DNA from: Bufo bufo
Lineage: Eukaryota; Chordata; Amphibia; Anura; Bufonidae
NCBI RefSeq assembly: GCF_905171765.1
Contig: NC_053392.1
Location: 444,072,837-444,136,836 of the forward strand
Direction of reading: 5' to 3'
Length of the DNA stretch: 64,000 nucleotides
The position numbers and the translations under genes are program-made. Position 1 is the first letter of the stretch, and every line of letters begins with the position of its first letter. Below are positions 55,798-64,000 of the stretch, in pieces. The notes beneath the pieces are model-generated. The model ran no database searches. It worked only from the letters and a program-made list of their open reading frames with translations, and had not been told where the DNA came from.

Positions 55798-55817
55798 TTG
55801 GCGAGCCAGGCCCACTG
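55798..55817 (+). promoter_or_regulatory. Primer binding site
   Basis: TTGGCGAGCCAGGCCCACTG. The first bases, TGGCGAGCCAG, match the complement of a tRNA-Arg 3' end; the rest does not, so the tRNA assignment is tentative. Confidence 0.5.
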
Positions 55818-56071
55818 CTTAGATTTTGAAATCTGTGTTTGGTTTTGAGGCTAGAGGTCGCTTATACTGTGAATTGTCAGGCAAGAGAGACGCGGTCAGT
55901 GGTCTGAGCGTCTAGGACCTGATAATTCGGACAGGTAACTCGACTCTTCCTTATAGTACCAAGCGCAGATCAAAATCTTTAGCAGAGAATCTATAATCTA
56001 TCTGTGTATTAATATTTTGCTGTTTGCTTTACACGGTCACTGCATCGCTCGAGTGTTGCAAGAGAGAAGAG

Positions 56072-57301
56072 GACATGTCACTGGAGGAGATCCATCTTCG
56101 TTGGAGCTGCGTACAAGTCCGGCTGGTCGGGCAGAAGCGATCCGGGAGAAAAAGGACTTCTTCCAAGCAGCTGCGTAGAACGAAGAGGTACGGCACCAAT
56201 GAGAAGATGGACGCTCAGCAAAAAGTGAGTATGGACTTCTCCACACTGCAACACTTGAGCAAACACAGCACTTTCAATCCTATCCTCCCCACCACATACA
56301 AGTCAGCAGAAATGCTGTGGTCCGATTTGTTAGCACAGGTTTGTAGCTATGACAAGCTATGTGTTAACAAACGGACAGTGTTGAACAAGGCCACCAAACG
56401 GCTTCGGATGCTAGCCAAACTTGTGCATACATTTGAGGTTAGCATCTGCAAGCCAAAGGAAGTTGCGCTGGTGTCTTGGTCAACGGAGACAATTCCTCCG
56501 ACCATTCACTGCCAGTGCTGTGCCAGTAATTCGGACCAGGTTTCGGCATTGCGGGCACAGCTGGCGGAGAATGTGCAGTCTACTGTTGACCGAGATGCGC
56601 AGGTGGCTAAGTGAGAGTCACAGTTAGTAGAGCTGAAGAGGCAGAAGGAGGAAATCGATGCTAAGTTGACTCAGTCTTATACTGAGGTCAAGGCCTTCAA
56701 GGAGCGGACTGCCTCTACTGATGTGACGGTAGCCAAATTGAAGGCTCAGGTTGCTGTAAGCTCCCAGATAATGACTGGCATGCAACAGGTCATCACCAAG
56801 TTGGTGCCGGCCCTTTCTTTTTCTGTAAAGTCAGGGTCGGAATCTCCCAAAACTTTGCCCTGTGCAGGGCAAAAAGGGGGGAGAGTAGTCTGTGACAGGC
56901 CAAATCACCAGACCAAGCCTTTCCAGACTAACAGAGATTTTCCCCTGACTTTGGGAAAAAGAAAGATCGTGAAAAGTGCCTCCCTGAGGATGGAACAATT
57001 CAGGGAGCGCGGATGCAGTGTGGATGGACCTAAGACATGCCGTGCAAACATCAAATGTGATGGAATCCAGGTAACAAATCGTGCAGTGGGGTATAGTCAG
57101 TTTGGCCATAAAGGGGTTACCTCTCAGCGACACATGCCTCATCAGGCGCTGAGGGGTCAGAATGGCCAAGCTCGGCTAGGCAACATTTTAAACCCCTGTA
57201 CTAGTTGTTACACCGTTGGCTCCCCGTGTATGTTCATGTTGTGTATTTGCTACCTGTTTGTATGTTTTTTTTATGTGGACGGCAGAGGTCCTTGTCTATA
57301 A
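56072..57301 (+). pseudogene. Retroviral gag-like frame with one stop
   Basis: One reading frame of about 410 codons, interrupted by TGA at 56612-56614. The ATG at 56072 is the first suitable start after the primer binding site. The middle (about residues 165-225) is a likely coiled coil with heptad-like Leu/Ala/Val spacing. The C-terminal third is basic with scattered cysteines. No standard C-C-H-C zinc knuckle was found. Position after the LTR and primer site suggests gag. Some retroviruses have coiled-coil Gag proteins without knuckles, but I cannot assign a genus. Confidence 0.5.
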
Positions 57302-57738
57302 ATGTGTCTCACCCTGCTGATTGTTCACATTCCCCGCTGAGAGTCCAGTCACTGCTGTTATTGGCAGTAGAGTGTGGACTGTGTTCTTGTGTTGTGGAGT
57401 CCTGGAGAGCCAGGGCATGACCCATGCCGTTGATTCTGCAGGCCTCCACAAGACAGGATCACAGGGGGAAATCAGCCTGGGTACACATGAGTGGACAAGG
57501 ATGCAGTGCCATCAATAACAAGATGGTGCTTTGTCCGCAGCTCACCTCGCATGTCCTAACCTAATAGGGTGGCCATCCTTATCTGTTGGTGCAGAGGGAT
57601 GTGTAGCAGAGGATGCGGTCCTCTGAAGGTAGGGTGTTCAGACACCAGTGTTAGGATAACGAGGGGTCCTGTGAGATGAAGGGCAGCCCAATACCTTTCT
57701 CTACTTATGGGTCAAAGGTATTGGTGCTGGGATCATAG

Positions 57739-58113
57739 GTGTGTTTACTATGGAGCAGAGGAAAAACCCAGATGATGCCACAGAAGAGACTAGCTATCCG
57801 CCCTGACACTCTTGTGAGGCTCCAGAGGATCCCACTGGATTTTGGCAACCAAGCAAGAGATAGAGGACTGTGCCACAATCCAGCGGGAGCATTATCTCAG
57901 GCTCTGGAGAAAGACTTGGAGATGTTCGGGTGGAAGAGCTTATTCTACGATCTCTTGTTTCACCCAGTGAAACTTCTTCTGGTTCTGGTCATCGTCATCT
58001 ACATTAGACTGTGTATCGGAGGGTCAAGGGACTTATTGACCAAACACACCAGAACCAGACAGAACTTTACCGAACCAACCGGAGGAGAGGCTCAGGACAT
58101 AACTCCAACATAG
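57739..58113 (+). pseudogene. Env-like C-terminal fragment
   Basis: About 125 codons without a proper ATG start. It contains a hydrophobic segment of about 18 residues rich in L, V and I (near codons 75-92), followed by a short basic, hydrophilic tail. That is the layout of a retroviral transmembrane-subunit anchor and cytoplasmic tail. No fusion peptide, surface subunit or cleavage site is seen, so it is a truncated remnant. Identification rests on layout and position only. Confidence 0.45.
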
Positions 58114-58772
58114 TCCTGTAGCCAAATATCTTATGGACACACTTTGTTTCCTCTGAGGGTTCAGGACGTATAACTTGTGCTATCCTGAAACCCCATAGCA
58201 CTATGTACATATATAGATTTTTTTGTTGTTGATTGTGTACCCATGGACACTCTAGGTACAAATGTGTGACAGCCTATACCCAGGGAAACTCGCCCAACGC
58301 ACTGCGGTGAGTTATAACTTGGCTGTACACATTTGCATCCTATAGTTGTTTCCCATTGACACGTGGGTCTACGACCTGCCTGTGTCTTTGGAGGTGTAGA
58401 TAGATAGGCCAGGTTGCATGAGTCTCTATGGGTACACACACTTAATGGAATTTGGTGATGTTAGGAGGGATGTGACCTGATTTTGGGTGAATGGGGATAA
58501 GATTAGGGCACGATAGGGACAGGCCTCCTCTGTTTGCCATTTGCCACCTTAAACCCTGGATCGGTGAAGTTCATAAGGGAAGGGCTGGATGTGTAGTGTG
58601 GCGGAGGTGTTCCCGCAGTTAGAATTTAGGTACCATGACATCACCACGCTTAAAAATCTGACCTGCCTTGTAAAGACCTACTTATCTGTCCATGGGAGAA
58701 CCGCACTCATCCTTCAATCAAGACGGAACAAGGGATGTCGGATGAAAGTCTTGTTTCACCCCTTAAGGACTT

Positions 58773-58792
58773 AGGGCGTACCGGTACGCCCT
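58773..58792. repeat. Perfect 20-bp palindrome
   Basis: AGGGCGTACCGGTACGCCCT, 14 bases inside the left end of the element at 58759. Confidence 0.95.
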
Positions 58793-59359
58793 ATTTCCCG
58801 AGTCCTTAAGGACCGTACCGGTTTAAATCGCGATTGCGGCGCCGCAGGAATTAATCCGAACAGGATGTCTGATGAAATCATTCAGCGGGCATCCTGTCAC
58901 AACGCCCGGGAGGGGCAATTCAGACCTGCGGTTTGCGGCTTTTACCTGCGGTTGCGGCTGGTGTTGGCGGTGCCATCGGGTCCCCATGCGGCTGTGGGGG
59001 GGACCCGATGGCATGGAAGGCAGCGCGATGTCTAAGGAAGGCATCGCGCTGCCTTCTGGTGACGAGCCTGTGAGATCCAGCCCCCTGGATCTCACAGGAG
59101 GAAGCTGTATGGGTAATACACACAGTATTACTCATACAGCCAATGCATTTCAATACAGAAGTATTGGAATGCATTGTAAAGGAATAAACCCCCCAAAGTT
59201 CAAGTCCCAAAGTGGGACAAAAAACAAAGTGAAAAAAAAAGTTGAAAAAAAATTACGTTTCCCCCCGCAAAAATTAAAGTTTCAAGTAAAAATAAACAAA
59301 AACGTGATTTTCCCCAAATAAAGTAAAAAAAAATAGGTAAAAGATAGGAAGAAAAAAAA

Positions 59360-60345
59360 AGCATACATATTAGGTATCGCCGCGTTCATATCGACCGGCT
59401 CTATAAACATATCACATGACCTAACCCCTCAGATGAACACCGTAAAAAATAAAAAATAAAAACTGTGCTAAATAAACCATTTTTTTGTCACCTTACATCA
59501 CAAAAAGTACAACAGCAAGCGATCAAAAAGGCGTTGCCCACCAAAATAGTACCAATCTAACCATCACCTCATCCCGCAAAAAATGAGCCCCTACCTGAGA
59601 CAATCGCCCAAAAAATATAAAAAACTATGGCTCAGAATATGGAGACACTAAAACATCATTTTTTTTGTTTGAAAAAAGCTGTTAGTGTAAAACTTACATA
59701 AATAAAATAAACAAAAACGTGATTTTCCCCCAAAAAAGTAAAAAAAATAAGAAAAAAATAAGTATTTTTTAGCATATTTGGTATCGCCGCATTCGTATCG
59801 ACCGCCTCTATAAAAATATCACATCACCTAACCCCTCAGATGAACACCGTAAAAAATAAAAAATAAAAACTGTGCTAAATAAACAATTTTTTGTCACCTT
59901 ACATAACAAAAAGTGTAATAGCAAGCGATCAAAAAGTCACACGCACCCCAAAATAGTGCCAATAAAACCGTCATCTCATCCCGCAAAAATCATACCTTAC
60001 CCAAGGTAATTGCCCAAAAACTGAAAAAATTATGGCTCTCAGACTATGGAAACACTAAAACATGATTTTTTTTTGCTTCAAAAATGAAATCATTGTGTAA
60101 AATTTACATAGATTAAAAAAAAGTATACATATTAGGTATCGCCGCATCCGTATCGACCGGCTCTATAAAAATATCACATGACCTAACCCCTCAGATGAAT
60201 GTTGTAAATAACAAAAAATAAAAAACGGTGCCAAAACAGCTATTTGTTATCTTGCCTCACAAAAAGTGTAATATAGAGCAACCAAAAATCATATGTACCC
60301 TAAACTAGTACCAACAATACTGCCACCCTATCCCGTAGTTTCTAA
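59360..60345. repeat. Three ~360-400-bp direct repeats, type A
   Basis: Units begin near 59366, 59767 and 60128 with (A/G)GGTATCGCCGC(A/G)T...TATCGACCG and continue through ACCTAACCCCTCAGATGAA. Confidence 0.9.
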
Positions 60346-61440
60346 AATGGGGCCACTTTTTTGGAGTTTCTACTCTAGGGGTGCATCAGGGGGGCTTCAA
60401 ATGGGACATGGTGTAAAAAAAAAACAGTCCAGCAAAATCTGCCTTCCAAAAACTGTATGGCATTCCTTTCCTACAGAATCAGGGCTATACATATTGAGTT
60501 TTGTTTGGCTGTTAACCCTTGCTTTGTTACTGAGAAAAATGGATTAAAATTGAAAATTTGCCCAAAAATTTTAATTCTGAAATTTCATCTCCATTTGCCA
60601 ATAACTCTTGTAGAACACCTAAAGGGTTAACGACGTTTGTAAAATCTGTTTTGAATACCTTGAGGGGTGTAGTTTCTTAGATGGGGTCACTTTTATGGAG
60701 TTTCTACTCTAAGGGTGCATCAGGGGGCTTCAAATGGGACATGGGTGTCAAAAAAACCAGTCCAGCAAAACCTGCCTTCCAAAAACCGTATAGCATTCCT
60801 TTCCTTCTGTGCCCTGCCGTGTGCCCGTACAGCGGTTTACGACCACATATGGGGTGTTTCTGTAAACGACAGAATCAGGGCCATAAATATTGAGTTTGGT
60901 TTGGCTGTTAACCCTTGCTTTGTAACCGGAAAAAAATTATTAAAATTAAAAATCTGCCAAAAAATTGAAATTTTGAAATTGTATCCCTATTTTCCATTAA
61001 TTCTTGTGGAACACCTAAAGGGTTAATGACGTTTGTAAAAATCAGTTTTGAATACCTTGAGGGGTGTAGTTTCTTAGATGGGGTCATTTTTATGGAGTTT
61101 CTACTCTAGGGGTGCATCAGGGGCTTCAAATGGGACATGGGTGTCAAAAAAACCAGTCCAGCAAAACCTGCTTTCCAAAAACCGTATGGCATTCCTTTCC
61201 TTCTGCACCCTGCCGTGTGCCCGTACAGCAGTTTACGAGCACATATGGGTTGTTTCTGTAAACTACAGAATCAGTGCCATAAATATTGAGTTTGGTTTGG
61301 CTGTTAACCCTTGCTTTGTAACTGGAAAAAAATTATTAAAATGGAAAATCTGCCAAAAAAGTGAAATTTTGAAATTGTATCTCTATTTTCCATTAATTCT
61401 TGTGGAACACCTAAAGGGTTAACAAAGTTTATAAAATCAG
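60345..61440. repeat. Three ~330-400-bp direct repeats, type B
   Basis: Units begin near 60361, 60694 and 61091 with GGAGTTTCTACTCTA(G/A)GGG and include CCAGTCCAGCAAAA and GGCTGTTAACCCTTGCTTTG. They give three similar open frames that are not genes. Confidence 0.9.
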
Positions 61441-61837
61441 TTTTGAATATAGTTTATAGAATTGGGTCATTTTTGGGTGTTTTCTATTATGTAAGCCTCG
61501 CAAAGTGACTTCAGACCTGAACTGGTCCCTAAAAATAGGGTTTATCATTCCCAAAAGGATCCAAACATGAAGTAGACATATGGGGAATGTAAAGTAATAA
61601 CTATTTTTGCAGGTATTACTATGTATTATAGAAGTAGAGAAATTGAAACTTCATTTTACCAGTGTCATGAAGTACAATATGTGACGAGAATGGCCTGGAT
61701 AAGTGAAAGTTTTAAAGTTATCAGCACTTAAAGTGACACTGGTCAGATTTGCCAAAAATGGCCAAGTCCTTAAGGTGAGTATGGCTGAGTCCTTAAGGGG
61801 TTAAAGAAAGTTGGCGCAGATTGAAAATTGAGACGGT

Positions 61838-62140
61838 GAGGGTGAACCCGCTCCAGATTCCTTGGGGGGGACGACGACACCTGAAGATCGGCAATACTAC
61901 CGAGAGACTGTGGGGGTGTGGTCACTCCAAATTGGGGGTGGCCGACACTGGAAGACTATTACTTGAAAGAAAGGCCAGTTAAAGACTGCAAGGGTGAACC
62001 CGCTCCAGATTCCTTCGGGGGGGGGGCGGGGGGCGGGGGACGACACCTGAAGATCAGCAATACTACCGAGAGACTAAGGGGGTGTATTCACTCCAAACAT
62101 TGGGAGTGGCCGACACTGGAAGACTATTCAAAAGATATCA
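61838..62140 (+). repeat. Tandem duplication of ~153 bp in the retrovirus-like element
   Basis: GGGTGAACCCGCTCCAGATT starts both copies (61839 and 61992). The copies include AGATC(G/A)GCAATACTACCG and GGCCGACACTGGAAGAC. G-rich runs of 7 and 10 differ in length. Confidence 0.9.
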
Positions 62141-62355
62141 AGGAAGTTCTAATGAAGAAGATGGTGTAGCCGGTGGATGGAGGAGTGGGTTACGGTGAAC
62201 GGCAGGTCGGAGGAAGTAGGTCTGGAGGGGTTATGTCTAGGTGCCTAAGAATCGTTTGGACACTACAGTTCTTCCTGAACTATCACCAAGGATGGGGTTG
62301 AGGGGGGTAAATATATCTCAACCCTTTCCCCCAAGATATATTGTCATATTTCCGA

Positions 62356-62367
62356 CAACAGGGGGAT
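62356..62367 (+). promoter_or_regulatory. Polypurine tract before the 3' LTR
   Basis: CAACAGGGGGAT precedes TGTTGAGG at 62368. A short but plausible plus-strand primer. Confidence 0.6.
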
Positions 62368-62441
62368 TGTTGAGGAAGGGTTGAGACATATGCATATATA
62401 TACATATATGCATGCAAACACGTGCATGCATATATGATATA

Positions 62442-63642
62442 CACTCACTTAAAGAATTATTAGGAACACCTGTTCTATTTCTCATTAATGCAATTATCTA
62501 GTCAACCAATCACATGGCAGTTGCTTCAATGCATTTAGGGGTGTGGTCCTGGTCAAGACAATCTCCTGAACTCCAAACTGAATGTCAGAATGGGAAAGAA
62601 AGGTGATTTAAGCAATTTTGAGCGTGGCATGGTTGTTGGTGCCAGACGGGCCGGTCTGAGTATTTCACAATCTGCTCAGTTACTGGGATTTTCACGCACA
62701 ACCATTTCTAGGGTTTACAAAGAATGGTGTGAAAAGGGAAAAACATCCAGTATGCGGCAGTCCTGTGGGCAAAAATGCCTTGTGGATGCTAGAGGTCAGA
62801 GGAGAATGGGCCGACTGATTCAAGCTGATAGAAGAGCAACGTTGACTGAAATAACCACTCGTTATAACCGAGGTATGCAGCAAAGCATTTGTGAAGCCAC
62901 AACACGCACAACCTTGAGGCGGATGGGCTACAACAGCAGAAGACCCCACCGGGTACCACTCATCTCCACTACAAATAGGAAAAAGAGGCTACAATTTGCA
63001 CGAGCTCACCAAAATTGGACTGTTGAAGACTGGAAAAATGTTGCCTGGTCTGATGAGTCTCGATTTCTGTTGAGACATTCAAATGGTAGAGTCCGAATTC
63101 GTCGTGAACATGTATCCATCATGCCTTGTTACCACTGTGCAGGCTGGTGGTGGTGTAATGGGGATATTTTCTGGGCACACTTTAGGCCCCTTAGTGCCAA
63201 TTGGGCATCGTTTAAATGCCAGGGGCTACCTGAGCATTGTTTCTGACCATGTCCATCCCTTCATGACCACCATGTACCCATCCTCTGATGGCTACTTCCA
63301 GCAGGATAATGCACCATGTCACAAAGCTCGAATCATTTCAAATTGGTTTCTTGAACATGACAATGAGTTCACTGTACTAAAATGGCCCCCACAGTCACCA
63401 GATCTCAACCCAATAGAGCATCTTTGGGATGTGGTGGAACGGGAGCTTCGTGCCCTGGATGTGCATCCCTCAAATCTCCTTCAACTGCAAGATGCTATCC
63501 TATCAATATGGGCCAACATTTCTAAAGAATGCTATCAGCACCTCGTTGAATCAATGCCATGTAGAATTAAGGCAGTTCTGAAGGCAAAAGGGGGTCCAAC
63601 ACCGTATTAGTATGGTGTTCCTAATAATTCTTTAGGTGAGTG
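62442..63642 (+). mobile_element. Tc1/mariner element (DD36E signature)
   Basis: 1201 bp between TA (62440-62441 and 63643-63644). Inverted ends CACTCACTTAAAGAATTATT and CACTCACCTAAAGAATTATT. Encodes one transposase on +. Confidence 0.95.
62590..63610 (+). pseudogene. Tc1-like transposase with one frameshift
   Basis: ATG at 62590 (M-G-K-K-G-D-L-S-N-F). A paired-like helix-turn-helix region follows: L-L-G-F-S-R-T-T-I-S-R-V-Y-K-E-W. Catalytic motifs: AWSDESRF, FQQDNAPCHKA, and S-P-D-L-N-P-I-E-H-L-W with 36 residues between the second D and E. The frame shifts by one base near 63105, after R-I-R-R-E-H, and continues in the frame starting 63083. Stop TAG near 63608. About 340 codons in total, normal length. 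Only this one break was noticed, so the copy is young. Confidence 0.92.
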
Positions 63643-64000
63643 TATATGCATGCATTAATTGCCACTTTATAGGATGATGTGCGCAGATGTGCCCAGCATC
63701 TGCGCACATCTGCCCTTAGTGGCCCACAGGGGCTCATGGTGGCCCCTGTGGGAAATATGTGCCCCCTTATAGGTCCCTTGATGTTATCTGTGCCCCCTTA
63801 TATGATATGTGCCCCCATATAGGATATGAGCCCCCTTATAGAATATATGCCCCCTATGTGTCTCCTTATAGTATATATCCCCCTCCATAGGCCCCTCTAC
63901 CTGAAACCAGGTGCATCAGTGTGAATGTGCCTCAAGCATTCACACTGATGCAATCTGGCTGATTGCATCAGAATTACCGGACAAGGGCCTGGTCATCCTG

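Larger units (their letters stand above)
58759..61800. mobile_element. 3-kb non-coding element, TIR CCCCTTAAGGACT, TTAA flank
   Basis: Left end CCCCTTAAGGACTTAGGG; complement of the right end CCCCTTAAGGACTCAGCC. Flanked by TTAA at 61801-61804 and by TTCA at 58755-58758 (probably a mutated TTAA). A second CCTTAAGG copy lies just inside each end. It has no transposase and is made largely of internal repeats. A TTAA-targeting DNA transposon derivative (piggyBac- or Kolobok-like) is inferred. Confidence 0.75.
54278..64000 (+). mobile_element. Endogenous retrovirus-like element (3' LTR cut by window end)
   Basis: Two LTRs start TGTTGAGGAA(A/G)GGTTGAGAC at 54278 and 62368. Between them lie a primer binding site, a gag-like frame, an env-like C-terminal frame and a polypurine tract; pol is absent. 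Nested inside are a 3-kb element (58759-61800) and, in the 3' LTR, a Tc1 element (62442-63642). Without the insertions the internal region is about 3.5 kb, less than half of a normal provirus. Confidence 0.8.
62368..64000 (+). repeat. 3' LTR, interrupted by Tc1 and cut by window end
   Basis: TGTTGAGGAAGGGTTGAGAC at 62368. After the Tc1 element the LTR resumes at 63645 with TATGCATGCATTAATTGCC, as in the 5' LTR at 54373. From about 63780 the two LTRs differ by extra short repeats (GCCCCCTTATA units). Confidence 0.8.

Noticed and set aside
60293..61422. Three similar frames of 70-114 codons with F-Y-S-R-G-A-S-G
   Set aside because: They are translations of the type B direct repeats in a non-coding element; lengths vary and no domain is recognisable.
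1..64000. Host protein-coding genes, tRNA or rRNA genes
   Set aside because: No frame or exon series outside mobile elements showed a recognisable host protein, and no cloverleaf or rRNA segment was seen by eye; a systematic search with tRNA and protein profiles would be needed to exclude small ones.

Overview
The window looks like intergenic or intronic DNA from a large, repeat-rich vertebrate genome, most likely an anuran amphibian. I infer this from the mix of elements: BED-finger hAT, Penelope-like elements with hammerhead ribozyme motifs, a two-gene PIF/Harbinger, a Ty3/gypsy chromovirus, L1-type LINEs, several Tc1/mariner families and frog-type MITEs. I found no convincing host gene, tRNA or rRNA. 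Nearly all recognisable coding sequence belongs to transposable elements, most of it broken by stops, frameshifts or nested insertions.

Layout. 1-8.36 kb: an LTR end, then a first hAT relic that received two Penelope-like insertions (2334-4529 with a 14-bp target duplication; 5444-8027 with a 16-bp duplication). The second of these was itself hit by a Tc1 element (5781-7338). 8.36-23.5 kb: a second hAT copy stretched to about 15 kb by insertions. It has a TATA-containing 5' end, a leader of about 75-bp tandem units, a split transposase, and inside it a solo LTR, MITEs, Tc1 derivatives, a gypsy chromovirus (15126-18034) and an LTR element (19902-21898). 23.5-28.1 kb: a PIF/Harbinger region with a MADF/SANT-like accessory gene, an array of 83-bp hairpin units and a transposase gene whose spliced frame is open. 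28.1-32.6 kb: MITEs and LTRs. 32.6-39.25 kb: an antisense L1 ORF2 split by a complete 3.35-kb LTR element carrying only a gag-like frame. 39.25-41.2 kb: a candidate Helitron holding a hAT MITE with an 8-bp duplication. 41.25-42.9 kb: a mariner with about 285-bp inverted repeats and a DD41D signature. 43.3-44.3 kb: a third hAT relic. 45-49.4 kb: L1 and gypsy gag/protease relics with foldback MITEs. 50.9-54.0 kb: a third Penelope-like element. 54.28 kb to the end: an endogenous retrovirus-like element with a 1.5-kb LTR, interrupted by a 3-kb element next to TTAA and by a DD36E Tc1 element.

The main value of the window is its order-of-insertion record: many junctions can be placed to the base by target-site duplications. 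Three motifs fit self-cleaving hammerhead cores in the Penelope-like elements, and the Harbinger region carries an unexplained hairpin array. Function calls rest on reading the translations by eye, so family names are confident where catalytic motifs are cited and tentative elsewhere.
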